From Parabacteroides sp. PM6-13 (GTDB lineage: Bacteria; Bacteroidota; Bacteroidia; Bacteroidales; Tannerellaceae): 64,000 nucleotides of DNA. Below the pieces are notes generated by a model. That model searched no databases. It worked only from the letters and a program-made list of their open reading frames with translations, and was not told the origin of the DNA. The position numbers and the translations under genes were made by a program. This document shows positions 25,374 through 34,349 of the stretch, piece after piece. Where the stretch lies: NCBI RefSeq assembly GCF_029892605.1, contig NZ_JARXWF010000005.1:124001-188000 (forward strand), given 5' to 3'. Each line of letters starts with the position of its first letter. Positions within the stretch are counted from its first letter, which is position 1.

Positions 25374-25784
25374 ATGAAATTCAACAACGTAAGATTATTA
25401 GTAAAAGACTATCGCAAGTGTTTCAATTTCTACACCCAACAGCTCGGTTTGGAGGCCGCCTGGGACGTAGAGGAATGTTATGCCAGCTTCAAGGTAGCCG
25501 ACGGCATAGAAGGCCTTGCCCTGTTCACCTCCGACTATATGGCCCCCGCCATTGGTAATGCAGACAAGGCACAACCCACGGCTTGCCGCGAGAAATCCAT
25601 GATTTCCTTCGAGGTCGACAATGTAGACGAAAGCTATCAGGCGTTTTCGGCCAAAGGACTTAAATTCATCAACGAACCCATGGATATGCCCGGCTGGGGA
25701 ATGCGTGTCGTGCATCTCTACGACCCGGAAGAGAACCTGATTGAATTGTTTACTCCACTTAAAGCAGAAGAGACAACAAGATGA
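25374..25784 (+). CDS. VOC-family protein 2
   Basis: A 136-residue VOC-fold protein. The typical start (NNVRLLVKDYRKCFNFYTQQ) and the C-terminal metal-site strand (VVHLYDPEENLIELF, with the conserved Glu) are present. Its stop overlaps the start of the next VOC gene by 4 nt, so they are translationally coupled. The three VOC proteins of this run differ clearly from one another, so this is not a recent duplication. Substrate unknown. Confidence 0.85.
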   Translation: MKFNNVRLLVKDYRKCFNFYTQQLGLEAAWDVEECYASFKVADGIEGLALFTSDYMAPAIGNADKAQPTACREKSMISFEVDNVDESYQAFSAKGLKFINEPMDMPGWGMRVVHLYDPEENLIELFTPLKAEETTR

Positions 25785-26173
25785 AAATAGAACACATAGC
25801 CATTTGGGTGGACGATATCGAACGCATGAAGGAGTTTTACCTCAAATACTTCAACGTTAGCTGCAACGATAAATACATCAACCCTGTAAAGAAATACACC
25901 TCTTACTTCCTGACCTTTAACGAAGGAGGAGCACGCATTGAGTTGATGAACCGTCCGGATATCGCCCAGAACGACCAACTACGTTATATGCTTAAAGGAT
26001 TGGCACACATAGCCCTCTCCATTGGAAACAAAGAAACTGTCAATGAACTGACCGAACACTTCCGAAGAGATGGTTACACCATTGCAAGCGAACCACGTAC
26101 TACCGGCGATGGCTATTATGAAAGTGCCGTATTAGATCCCGAAGGTAATTATATAGAGTTGTTGGCAGAATGA
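25781..26173 (+). CDS. VOC-family protein 3
   Basis: A 130-residue VOC-fold protein with N-terminal His in IEHIAIWVDDIERMKEFY, a central ARIELMNRPD segment and C-terminal VLDPEGNYIELLAE, the four metal-ligand positions of glyoxalase-like enzymes. Translationally coupled to VOC protein 2. It resembles methylmalonyl-CoA epimerase/lactoylglutathione-lyase-like VOC proteins of Firmicutes and Bacteroidetes, but the reaction cannot be assigned. Confidence 0.85.
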   Translation: MKIEHIAIWVDDIERMKEFYLKYFNVSCNDKYINPVKKYTSYFLTFNEGGARIELMNRPDIAQNDQLRYMLKGLAHIALSIGNKETVNELTEHFRRDGYTIASEPRTTGDGYYESAVLDPEGNYIELLAE

Positions 26174-26258
26174 TTATGAAAAAGAAAGACGAAGATAGCA
26201 GGAAAGTCACACATACCCATTGGTCCTTTGTACATAAAGCAGACTAATTCAATCCATA

Positions 26259-27023
26259 ATGAAGCAAGAACATGAACTAAAATCGCTTTTGACAGAACAA
26301 CAGTTTGAGGTCTCGGATAATAGAGAGCTTTTACTCGCTAAAGCAAGAGCCTGTGCGAATGGTTATGCTCTTGCGACAGAAGGGATAGCTGTTGTTTCTG
26401 ATTTTCAAAACAACGAATGCCATATATACTCCGGGAAATTCGGGCAAACTGTAATGAATCTCCCGGAATATATGGTAGACTATAATTCAGCCTTTGAGGA
26501 CATTGTATTCAGTCATGCGAAAGAAGATGAGCTTATTGAACGTCATGTACTGGAACTCCGTTTCTTCAATTTTATAAAAGAACTTTCAATAAAAGAAAAG
26601 ACTAATTTTTCGGCTTCATGTATCCTCAATTTTTACCGGCCCGAAGGCAATGAAATAGTCAAAATACTCCACACAACGAGATATTTCAGCTGTAGTGCCA
26701 ACGGTAGTGTCTCACTCGGCCTATGCACTTACATTCCATACCCCATTTCTCATAACCGACAAGACGGAATCATTGTCAATCTATTGACCGGGGAAACGGT
26801 TGGACGAGACCTATACGAAGCGAGTGACCGTAAAATTCTTAGCCGCCGACAACTTGAAATATTGTCCTTACTGGCCAAAGGGGTGCCAAGCAAACAGATT
26901 GCCGATAACTTAAATATCTCAATTCATACTGTCAATCGCCATCGTCAGGATATTCTAACGGCATTAAAAGTTACCAATACAGCAGCGGCAGTAGAAATTG
27001 CATTAAGAATGAGCCTTATTTAA
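26259..27023 (+). CDS. LuxR-type HTH regulator (solo)
   Basis: A 254-residue protein with a C-terminal LuxR/NarL HTH (LSRRQLEILSLLAKGVPSKQ, IADNLNISIHTVNRHRQDIL). The N-terminal ~180 residues look like a PAS-like sensor fold (IYSGKFGQTVMNLPEYMVDY) with no receiver phosphorylation site, so it is not a classical response regulator. By eye the DNA is more AT-rich than the genes to the left. It precedes two DUF1349 lipoprotein genes, which it may control. Confidence 0.85.
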   Translation: MKQEHELKSLLTEQQFEVSDNRELLLAKARACANGYALATEGIAVVSDFQNNECHIYSGKFGQTVMNLPEYMVDYNSAFEDIVFSHAKEDELIERHVLELRFFNFIKELSIKEKTNFSASCILNFYRPEGNEIVKILHTTRYFSCSANGSVSLGLCTYIPYPISHNRQDGIIVNLLTGETVGRDLYEASDRKILSRRQLEILSLLAKGVPSKQIADNLNISIHTVNRHRQDILTALKVTNTAAAVEIALRMSLI

Positions 27024-27154
27024 TGTGTATATACGCTTAATGCGAAAATTGGTTAGAAATCAGTGTTGCTCACATCTTGTATTCTATCTAATTTTGCAAC
27101 CGGAAATAATCCATAAGAAAGTTGTAAATCAATAGAAAACAGATCAACATCACA

Positions 27155-27901
27155 ATGAAAAGATTAGTATTTGCCGCACTCATTACAAGTATCGTAGTGA
27201 GTGGATGCACTCAGAAAGAATCAGGAAAAGAAACAGTCAGTTTTGACAAGAAAGTTACGACGGAAACCGTTGAACTCGATCCATGTAACATCAATGTAGG
27301 AGAAATCCGTTTTACAAAGTCTAAAAACTGTACAGAAAACAGTATTACACTTCTTGGCGACACCGTCAAGTTTGTAGCCGGTCCCCAAACTGATTATTTC
27401 CGTTCTCCGGACGGAAGCGTTGTCAATAGTTCCGCGGTCATTTTCACAGAGGTTGACAACACTAAGCCTTTCACTTTTACAGCTAAAGTACAGCCTAACT
27501 TCACCGAAACCGGAACATATTCAGCTGGTGTGTTATATGCGTATGAGAACGACATGCATTGTCAAAAACTATGTTTCGAGCAGGATGAATATGGTGATTA
27601 TCGTGTAGTGTCAGTTCGTACAATAGGCACTTCCGATGACAATAATCATCAGGCAATTATCGGTCCGTATGTCTATATGAGATTATCCTCCGATGGCACC
27701 ACTCTGGGTAGTTATTTTTCAGAAGATGGGAAAATATGGCACATGGCTCGTCTCTATAAGAATGATTTTCCTGAAAAACTATTGCTTGGCCTGAGTTCCC
27801 AAAGCCCCAAAGACAATGAGCACACCTGCTATTTCACGGAAGTATCGCTTAAGCAAGAAGCTGTCTCCAATTTCCGCATAGGCAAACTCAACGAGGAATA
27901 G
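27155..27901 (+). CDS. DUF1349-family lipoprotein 1
   Basis: A 248-residue predicted lipoprotein with lipobox VVSGC (Cys18). The mature domain is a concanavalin-like beta-sandwich of the DUF1349 type (FTFTAKVQPNFTETGTYSAG; GSYFSEDGKIWHMARLY). Such domains bind or process carbohydrate in some proteins, but this one has no recognised catalytic motif. It is followed after 55 nt by a paralogue. Located in the periplasm or outer membrane. Confidence 0.78.
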   Translation: MKRLVFAALITSIVVSGCTQKESGKETVSFDKKVTTETVELDPCNINVGEIRFTKSKNCTENSITLLGDTVKFVAGPQTDYFRSPDGSVVNSSAVIFTEVDNTKPFTFTAKVQPNFTETGTYSAGVLYAYENDMHCQKLCFEQDEYGDYRVVSVRTIGTSDDNNHQAIIGPYVYMRLSSDGTTLGSYFSEDGKIWHMARLYKNDFPEKLLLGLSSQSPKDNEHTCYFTEVSLKQEAVSNFRIGKLNEE

Positions 27902-27956
27902 GGCACTTACCTTACACTATAATCAGGCGTTATAAACAGATTTAACATCTCAACAA

Positions 27957-28706
27957 ATGAATAAGAATCAAATTATCATAGTGTTGTCACTGCTTGTATG
28001 CACCCTGTTTTCATGCCGGAATGGACAGCAACAACAAACGACAACAACAAACGACTCGAATATGAAAAAAGACACAACCTTAAAGCCATTTGTGGCGGAA
28101 AACTTGTTTTGGACTCGTGAACCGAAACAACATACAATCACGGATTCTTTGATTACAATCGTTTCAGAGCCCCATACCGACCTGTGGCAGCGTACATACT
28201 ATGGATTCAGCAATGATAATGCTCCGGTGCTGCAAATGAAAACCGCTAACAAGTTATTTTCTTTTACCGTAAAGACATCATTCAACAGTTCTGCGCTGTT
28301 TGACCAATGCGGAATCGCAATCTATCTTGACAGTGATAACTGGATGAAGGCATCAATTGAATACGAGAATGAAGAATACCAGAGGTTGGGAAGTGTTGTA
28401 ACAAACAATGGATATTCCGATTGGGCTACACACGACATCCCCTCTTCCATAAAGGAAATGTGGTATCGTCTAAGCCGCCGAGGAAGCGACTATTATATAG
28501 AGACAAGTCCTAATGGCATCACTTTCCACCAAATGCGCACATTCCATTTAGACAAGGGTGATGGAGAAATTTCATTCGGAATATATGCGGCGAGCCCGGT
28601 TGATCATTCATTCACCGCACAATTCTCAGCAATGGAAGTCGGCGAATGCAAATGGCAGTCATGGCCAGCGGAAGATACAGGATTCAAACAGACCGCAAAC
28701 AAGTAA
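27957..28706 (+). CDS. DUF1349-family lipoprotein 2
   Basis: A 249-residue predicted lipoprotein (lipobox LFSC, Cys20; then a Gln/Thr-rich linker). The DUF1349 beta-sandwich is clear (FSFTVKTSFNSSALFDQCGI; LDSDNWMKASIEYEN; IETSPNGITFHQMRTFHL). It is a divergent paralogue of the preceding gene, sharing fold motifs but not close identity. Both probably work with the LuxR solo upstream and possibly the MFS carrier downstream. Confidence 0.8.
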   Translation: MNKNQIIIVLSLLVCTLFSCRNGQQQQTTTTNDSNMKKDTTLKPFVAENLFWTREPKQHTITDSLITIVSEPHTDLWQRTYYGFSNDNAPVLQMKTANKLFSFTVKTSFNSSALFDQCGIAIYLDSDNWMKASIEYENEEYQRLGSVVTNNGYSDWATHDIPSSIKEMWYRLSRRGSDYYIETSPNGITFHQMRTFHLDKGDGEISFGIYAASPVDHSFTAQFSAMEVGECKWQSWPAEDTGFKQTANK

Positions 28707-28784
28707 ACAGAGAGCCAAAGAAAAGTGAGGCTGTGTCATAATGCCCAGTCACAATATATCTTTTTCAATTAATTTAAGATAAAC

Positions 28785-29954
28785 ATGCTTCATAACCAAC
28801 ATAAACATTTGCTTGTCGCTAATCGTGTTGCCTTTATGGTAATAGGAGTGCTCGAGGCTGCGTGGGCACCGCTCGTTCCATACGTCAAGAGTGCTTTTGC
28901 AATGGATGAGGGTACTCTTGGATTGCTTATGCTGTGTAGTGGGTTTGGCTCTATCTGCGCACTTCCGCTTTCTGGCTTTCTTGTAAATCGTTTTGGCGCA
29001 AAGAAGGTGGTTTATGTGTCGGGGTTGCTGATGGCTTTCGCATTGTTAACAATAAGCCTGCTTATAAATATGTGGCTGACAGGCGTGATGCTTATGGTTT
29101 TCGGAAGTTGTACTATTACCATTGATGTTGCGGCAAATATGAATGGTATTGCCATTGAGCGCAAGACGGGGCGGCATCTTATGTCTGGTTTTCATGGCGG
29201 CTACTCGTTGGGCACACTGATTGGCGCTGGAGCTATGAGCGTACTGTTTACTTTGGGGCTCATACCTAAATGGGCCGTAGTCATTTGTATGGTGTTTACA
29301 TTGCTTGCGCTGGCGTTCGGATGCCGGGATTTATTGTCGAAAGAAAGTCTTATGCCTGCCACGCCTATTGAGAAGCCAAGGAAAAGCAAACTATATATTC
29401 CCCCTATGGTTGTCGTGGTTGGATTGCTATGCTTTATCATGTATGCTGCGGAAGGAGCTGTAATGGGTTGGTCGGCAATATTTGTCAGTCAAGAGCGTGG
29501 CATTAACATCTCTATTGCCGGATTCTTCTACACAGCTTTTGCTGTAGCAATGACAATTATGAGACTCTGCGGTGACAAAATAGTCGATCGCTTAGGACAA
29601 AGAGTTGTTGTAGCTGGAGGAGCATTACTTATTTCTGTTGGTTTCATGATTGTAGTACTAATTGATAGCACTATTGCTGCTGTCGCTGGCTTTGCGATGG
29701 TCGGTTTCGGTGCTGCCAATGTCGTCCCTCAGTTCGTCTCTTTCACAGCACATATTAAAGGGATGGCTACACATAACATTATTAGCTTCATCAATGCTCT
29801 CGGATATTCGGGTATACTCCTCGGCCCTGTAATAATTGGATTTGTAGGAAAACAATATGGTTTACATATATCATTTGGGGGAATTGCTGTTTTTGCTTTA
29901 ATTGTTGCGGTTGTCTCGTCTATAGTATTAAAAACGAAGCAGATTAGACTATAA
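28785..29954 (+). CDS. MFS transporter
   Basis: A 389-residue major facilitator with 12 predicted hydrophobic helices and the loop 2-3 motif (GFLVNRFGAKKVVYVSG), repeated in the second half (DKIVDRLGQRVVVAGG). The overall pattern resembles MFS members of the YbjJ/fucose-permease-like branch. Inner membrane; substrate unknown. It follows the DUF1349 lipoproteins by 78 nt and has similar, lower GC than its left-hand neighbours. Confidence 0.85.
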   Translation: MLHNQHKHLLVANRVAFMVIGVLEAAWAPLVPYVKSAFAMDEGTLGLLMLCSGFGSICALPLSGFLVNRFGAKKVVYVSGLLMAFALLTISLLINMWLTGVMLMVFGSCTITIDVAANMNGIAIERKTGRHLMSGFHGGYSLGTLIGAGAMSVLFTLGLIPKWAVVICMVFTLLALAFGCRDLLSKESLMPATPIEKPRKSKLYIPPMVVVVGLLCFIMYAAEGAVMGWSAIFVSQERGINISIAGFFYTAFAVAMTIMRLCGDKIVDRLGQRVVVAGGALLISVGFMIVVLIDSTIAAVAGFAMVGFGAANVVPQFVSFTAHIKGMATHNIISFINALGYSGILLGPVIIGFVGKQYGLHISFGGIAVFALIVAVVSSIVLKTKQIRL

Positions 29955-30137
29955 GCAGATATAAACAAAAAACTGACTATATGAGCTACAATACATACTA
30001 CTTTCAGATCCTCATTATATCAGAGTAAATAGATCTCCCGCCTTTAGGCAATTAAAAAAGTAAAAATCCTATCTCCTTGTTTCTATCTCCTAAACAAACT
30101 TAGCAAGAATAGAACACACCATCTCCCCCCTTCCGAC

Positions 30138-30145
30138 TACCTTTG
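30138..30145 (+). promoter_or_regulatory. -7 promoter element close to the AraC-GyrI start
   Basis: TACCTTTG matches TAnnTTTG and ends only 6 nt before the ATG at 30152, which implies a very short or absent leader, or use of a downstream start. Confidence 0.4.
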
Positions 30146-30151
30146 TCGATT

Positions 30152-31099
30152 ATGAATATACAAGAAAATAGCCGCATAGAATACCGTGCACGTATCAACC
30201 GGGTGATGGATTATATCGACCAACACCTCGACAAGCCGTTGGAGTTAAAAAGCATCGCCGACGTTGCCAACTTCTCCCCATTTCATTTTCACCGGATTTT
30301 CTCTTTCCTGATTGGTGAAACGCCCATCGACTATATCCAACGCCTGCGGGTGGAGAAAGCCGCCTGGAAACTCCGCGAAGCTGTTCCTGAAACCATCACT
30401 GAAATTGCCTACGGTTGTGGTTTTGGAAGCGTCTCGTTATTCAGCCGGACTTTCAAAAAACATTTCGGCATGACGCCCAGTCAGTTCAGCAAAGCCGATA
30501 AACCCGTCTATTCGCAAAACGGAAAGCTGTTTAGCAAGAATGGACAAATGCTCCGCAAGAATTTGAAAAGCGATACAGGCGAGAACGCCGACCTTTGTAT
30601 CGTCGAATCAAATCAATTTTATTTTATGAAAGCAAACATTGAAGTAAAGGAAATGCCTGAAATGAAGGCAGTGTATGTGCGCCACATCGGAGCGTTCAAT
30701 CAGATCGGGCAGGCCTACGAAAAGCTATTCAAATGGGCGTATCCCCGTGGGTTGTACACCCCAAATGTATCGAAGTCCGCATCCGTAACCCACGATGACC
30801 CTTCAGTAACCGAACTGGAGAAAGTACGCCAAAGCGCCTGTATCATTATCGAAGAAGATGTGAAAGTAGACGGCGAAATCGGCAAACTCACCATTCCCGG
30901 CGGGAAGTATGCTGTCGGACACTTTGAACTGGGCTTTGCCGACTTTGAGAAAGCATGGAACTCCATGTGCAACTGGTTTGTAGAAAGCGGCTATCAACAA
31001 GGCGACGGCTGTACCTACGAACTCTATCACAACGACTACACAACGCATCCCGAGCAGAAGCATATCGTCGACATCTGCATCCCGGTGAAACCCTTATGA
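30152..31099 (+). CDS. AraC-family regulator with GyrI-like ligand domain
   Basis: A 315-residue regulator. The AraC DNA-binding domain is N-terminal (LKSIADVANFSPFHFHRIFS; EIAYGCGFGSVSLFSRTFKK) and is followed from about residue 160 by a GyrI/SOUL-like effector domain (VKEMPEMKAVYVRHIGAFNQ; CTYELYHNDYTTHP; DICIPVKPL), as in Rob and BmrR-type multidrug-sensing regulators. It probably responds to a small hydrophobic ligand. The ATG at 30152 is used because the TTG at 30143 overlaps a promoter element. A long palindromic repeat begins right after its stop codon. Confidence 0.9.
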   Translation: MNIQENSRIEYRARINRVMDYIDQHLDKPLELKSIADVANFSPFHFHRIFSFLIGETPIDYIQRLRVEKAAWKLREAVPETITEIAYGCGFGSVSLFSRTFKKHFGMTPSQFSKADKPVYSQNGKLFSKNGQMLRKNLKSDTGENADLCIVESNQFYFMKANIEVKEMPEMKAVYVRHIGAFNQIGQAYEKLFKWAYPRGLYTPNVSKSASVTHDDPSVTELEKVRQSACIIIEEDVKVDGEIGKLTIPGGKYAVGHFELGFADFEKAWNSMCNWFVESGYQQGDGCTYELYHNDYTTHPEQKHIVDICIPVKPL

Positions 31100-31182
31100 A
31101 GGAGAAAGGAGAAAGGAGAAGGGAGAAAGGAACAAAGGAACAAGGAATTTCCTTTCTCCTTGTTCCTTTCTCCTTTCTCCCT
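31100..31182. repeat. G/A-rich short-period repeat folding into a bidirectional hairpin
   Basis: GGAGAAA-type heptamers run from 31100 and reverse as their complement. Arms 31122-31146 and 31157-31180 pair almost throughout. The repeat fills the whole gap between two convergent coding frames and probably ends transcription from both sides. Confidence 0.75.
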
Positions 31183-31551
31183 TTATAACGCCCCAATGTC
31201 CCCATCCATAATATAAGGTATCACCTCCTGGATCTTATCTACCGGCCAATCCCACCACTGAAGTTTTAGTAACTTGGAGATAGTTGCTTCGTCAAAGCGC
31301 TTCCGTATCTCCCTGGCCGGCACTCCCCCTACGATGGTATAAGGCGGAACATCTTTCGTAACCACCGCCCGCGTCCCGATAATAGCCCCGTCGCCGATAT
31401 GAACCCCGGCCATAATCACCGCCTCATAGCCGACCCAGACATCATTACCAATAACGATATCGCCTTTATTATCCCAAGCATCCGTCACATTTGCCTTCTC
31501 CGATCCCCACTCCTCATAAAACAAAGGAAAGTATAGTAGTGAATTGGCGAA
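31183..31551 (-). pseudogene. 5'-truncated CatB/Vat-type xenobiotic acetyltransferase
   Basis: The frame encodes the C-terminal half of a hexapeptide-repeat acetyltransferase of the chloramphenicol/streptogramin type (VIGNDVWVGYEAVIMAGVHI; IIGTRAVVTKDVPPYTIVGG; IRKRF). Family members are about 210 residues with ~100 residues ahead of this point. Here the homologous frame runs back only to 31551, meets an in-frame TAG at 31552-31554, and has no ATG; the only start is a TTG at 31524. The catalytic His region and N-terminal coils are missing. The promoter side of the metallopeptidase gene lies where the 5' half should be, so this is a deletion remnant. Confidence 0.8.
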
Positions 31552-31595
31552 CTATCTGCTACACTTGTCTGTTATATTTCCAAAAGGAATAACAT

Positions 31596-32474
31596 ATGAA
31601 ATGGAAAGGTAGAAGAGGTAGTGAGAATGTGGACGACCGTCGTTCGCAGGGTGGTAAATCATTTAGCAGCGGCAGTATCAAAGGATTTAGTCTAAAAGGC
31701 GGGATCGGGCTATTGGTTGTGGCGGGTGTTATTTGGTTGATGGGCGGTAATCCACTCCAGGTATTGGAAATGATCGGTGGAGTCGGACAATCAAATACCT
31801 CGAACTATTCGCAAACCTATACCCCTACTGCTGAAGAAGATGAGATGGCAGAATTTGTGTCTGTTGTATTAGCCGATACGGAAGAGGTATGGGAAGCTGC
31901 TTTCAAACAAATGGGACGTACCTACCGCAAACCAACTCTTGTGCTTTTCACGGGATATACCACCTCTGCATGTGGCAGCGCGCAAAGTTCAACCGGTCCC
32001 TTTTATTGTTCACTCGATGAAAAGGTATATATCGACCTCTCGTTCTTCCAGCAAATGGAAAACCAGCTTCGGGCAGGAGGCGACTTTGCTTATGCTTATG
32101 TGATCGCCCATGAAGTAGGACACCATGTGCAAAAACTATTAGGCACCCTTGACCAGGCTCATCAGCAAATGGCTAACACGAGTCAGAAGAATGCGAATAA
32201 GATATCGGTTGCCTTAGAATTACAAGCTGACTTTTACGCCGGCTACTGGGCACACCACACCGAACGGATGTTTGGCAGTTTAGAGGCGGATGATATTGAA
32301 GAGGCATTGAATGCAGCGAATGCCATCGGCGATGACCGATTGCAGGAACAGGCACAAGGCCATAGCGTGCCCGATTCATTTACCCACGGCACCTCCAAAC
32401 AACGCCACGACTGGTTTTACAAAGGCTATCGCACAGGCGACCTGAGTCAAGGCAATTCATTTGCTGGCTACTAA
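31596..32474 (+). CDS. YpfJ-type neutral zinc metallopeptidase
   Basis: A 292-residue membrane-anchored protein of the KPN_02809/YpfJ family. A basic, Gly/Ser-rich N-terminus (MKWKGRRGSENVDDRRSQGG) precedes one transmembrane helix (about 36-50). The zinc site HEVGH is at 172-176 and a downstream Glu is in ALELQADFYAG. Two conserved Cys (Cys126, Cys138) flank the FYCSLDEKVYIDLSF strand. Proposed to be a periplasm-facing protease, but its substrate is unknown in any organism I recall. The length is standard. Confidence 0.9.
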   Translation: MKWKGRRGSENVDDRRSQGGKSFSSGSIKGFSLKGGIGLLVVAGVIWLMGGNPLQVLEMIGGVGQSNTSNYSQTYTPTAEEDEMAEFVSVVLADTEEVWEAAFKQMGRTYRKPTLVLFTGYTTSACGSAQSSTGPFYCSLDEKVYIDLSFFQQMENQLRAGGDFAYAYVIAHEVGHHVQKLLGTLDQAHQQMANTSQKNANKISVALELQADFYAGYWAHHTERMFGSLEADDIEEALNAANAIGDDRLQEQAQGHSVPDSFTHGTSKQRHDWFYKGYRTGDLSQGNSFAGY

Positions 32475-32510
32475 CCCCTTATTATAAACAGCCCTTTCCT
32501 AAAAAAGCAC

Positions 32511-32518
32511 TACCTTTG
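32511..32518 (+). promoter_or_regulatory. -7 promoter element directly upstream of the YgiQ start
   Basis: TACCTTTG matches TAnnTTTG and ends 4 nt before the ATG at 32523. Transcription should start at or within a few nt of the initiation codon. Confidence 0.5.
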
Positions 32519-32522
32519 CATC

Positions 32523-34340
32523 ATGAATCATTTATCACCGCAGGCATGGCTTCCGACCACGAAGAAAGAGATGGAGGCAAGAGGCTGGGATTGGGTCGAT
32601 GTGATCCTTTTCTCGGGCGATGCTTATGTGGATCATCCGTCGTTTGGCGCGGCGGTGATCGGGCGTATATTGGAAGCGGAAGGACTGCGGGTGGCCATTG
32701 TGCCGCAACCCGACTGGCGGGGTGACCACCGTGACTTCAAAAAACTGGGTGTACCGCGTCTTTTCTTTGGCATTTCGCCCGGAGCTATGGATTCGATGAT
32801 CAACCATTACACCGCCAACAAACGACTGCGCAGTGACGATGCTTACACTCCTGATCGTCGTGCTGGTATGCGTCCTGACTACCCTTCAATTGTCTACACC
32901 CGTATCCTGAAAGAGTTGTTTCCGGATGTTCCCGTTGTGTTGGGAGGCATCGAGGCTTCGCTTCGCCGCCTGACGCATTATGACTACTGGCAGGATCGCC
33001 TGAAACCTGGCATACTGATAGAAAGCGGTGCCGATCTCTTGATCTACGGCATGGGGGAACTGCCCCTCAAAGCCCTGGTCGCACAACTAAAAAAAGGCGA
33101 GCCCTTTGCTTCGATCAAAGACATCCGGCAAACGGTCTACCTCGCAGATAAAACAGCCATTTCACCGGACGATATCGAACTTTTTTCGCACGAAGAATGC
33201 CTGAAAGACAAACTGAAACAGGCAAAAAACTTCCGATATATCGAAGAGGAATCCAATAAGTGGGAAGCCAAACGGCTATTACAAAAGGTAGGCAAACAAA
33301 CCCTGGTAGTGAATCCGCCCTTCCCGCCTATGACGGAAAAGGAGATTGACGCCTCGTTCGACTTGCCCTATACCCGCCTGCCTCACCCCAAATACAAAGG
33401 GAAAGAGATTCCGGCGTTTGAGATGATCAAATTCTCCGTTAATATGCACCGGGGTTGCTTCGGAGGCTGTGCCTTCTGTACGATCTCTGCCCATCAGGGG
33501 AAGTTTATCGCGTCGCGCAGCAAGGAGTCGATCCTGAAGGAGGTGAAAGCGATCACCAAAATGCCCGATTTCAAGGGTTACTTAAGTGATCTGGGCGGTC
33601 CGTCAGCCAATATGTACCGGATGAAAGGCATCAATCAGGAGATCTGCCGACAGTGCCGGAAACCTTCCTGCATCTTCCCGGTAGTCTGCAAGAATCTAAA
33701 CGCCGACCACACTCCGATGTTGGAGATATACCAAGCGGTAGACAATCTGCCGGAGATAAAAAAATCATTTATCGGAAGCGGCGTGCGCTATGATCTTTTG
33801 TTGCACCGTTACGCAGAGGAGAAGTTGAACCGGTCAGCACGCGCCTATACCGAAGAGTTGATTGCACGTCATGTTTCGGGACGCTTGAAGGTTGCACCGG
33901 AGCATACACAAACCAATGTATTGCAGATGATGCGCAAACCGCCTTTCGCGCAATTCCATCAGTTCAAAAAAATATTCGATCGCATTAATCAGGAACAGGG
34001 ACTGAACCAGCAATTGATCCCCTACTTCATCTCCAGCCATCCGGGATGCAGCGAGGCCGATATGGCGGAATTGGCCGCCATCACCAAAGGGCTTCATTTT
34101 CAACTGGAGCAGGTGCAGGACTTCACCCCCACTCCCATGACCTTGGCAACGGAGATCTATTATACGGGATACCACCCCTACACGCTGGAGAAAATATATA
34201 CGGCTCATACCAAAGAAGAGAAACTACGCCAACGGCAGTTCTTTTTCTGGTATAAGCCGGAATTCCGCCGCCAGATCATGCAGGCATTACAAAAGATCGG
34301 ACGGAAGGATTTGATCACTAAACTGTTCGGGAAACGCTAA
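32523..34340 (+). CDS. YgiQ-family radical SAM protein
   Basis: A 605-residue radical SAM enzyme of the YgiQ family. A B12-binding-like N-terminal domain (GDAYVDHPSFGAAVIGRILE) is followed by the cluster motif CFGGCAFC (Cys312, Cys316, Cys319; CxxxCxxC) and the C-terminal DUF3362 region (FTPTPMTLATEIYYTG). A second cysteine group (ICRQCRKPSCIFPVVC) is typical of the family. Its reaction is unknown. The N-terminus aligns with YgiQ from the first residues (WLPTTKKEMEARGWD), so the start at 32523 is real even though a promoter element lies 4 nt away. It converges on ridA with a 9-nt gap. Confidence 0.93.
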   Translation: MNHLSPQAWLPTTKKEMEARGWDWVDVILFSGDAYVDHPSFGAAVIGRILEAEGLRVAIVPQPDWRGDHRDFKKLGVPRLFFGISPGAMDSMINHYTANKRLRSDDAYTPDRRAGMRPDYPSIVYTRILKELFPDVPVVLGGIEASLRRLTHYDYWQDRLKPGILIESGADLLIYGMGELPLKALVAQLKKGEPFASIKDIRQTVYLADKTAISPDDIELFSHEECLKDKLKQAKNFRYIEEESNKWEAKRLLQKVGKQTLVVNPPFPPMTEKEIDASFDLPYTRLPHPKYKGKEIPAFEMIKFSVNMHRGCFGGCAFCTISAHQGKFIASRSKESILKEVKAITKMPDFKGYLSDLGGPSANMYRMKGINQEICRQCRKPSCIFPVVCKNLNADHTPMLEIYQAVDNLPEIKKSFIGSGVRYDLLLHRYAEEKLNRSARAYTEELIARHVSGRLKVAPEHTQTNVLQMMRKPPFAQFHQFKKIFDRINQEQGLNQQLIPYFISSHPGCSEADMAELAAITKGLHFQLEQVQDFTPTPMTLATEIYYTGYHPYTLEKIYTAHTKEEKLRQRQFFFWYKPEFRRQIMQALQKIGRKDLITKLFGKR

Positions 34341-34349
34341 ACAAAGGAA

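Noticed and set aside
26176-26247. 23-codon frame directly after the third VOC gene (starts MKKKDEDSRK)
   Set aside because: Close spacing is suggestive, but the product has no recognisable feature and could be the decayed end of an older gene.
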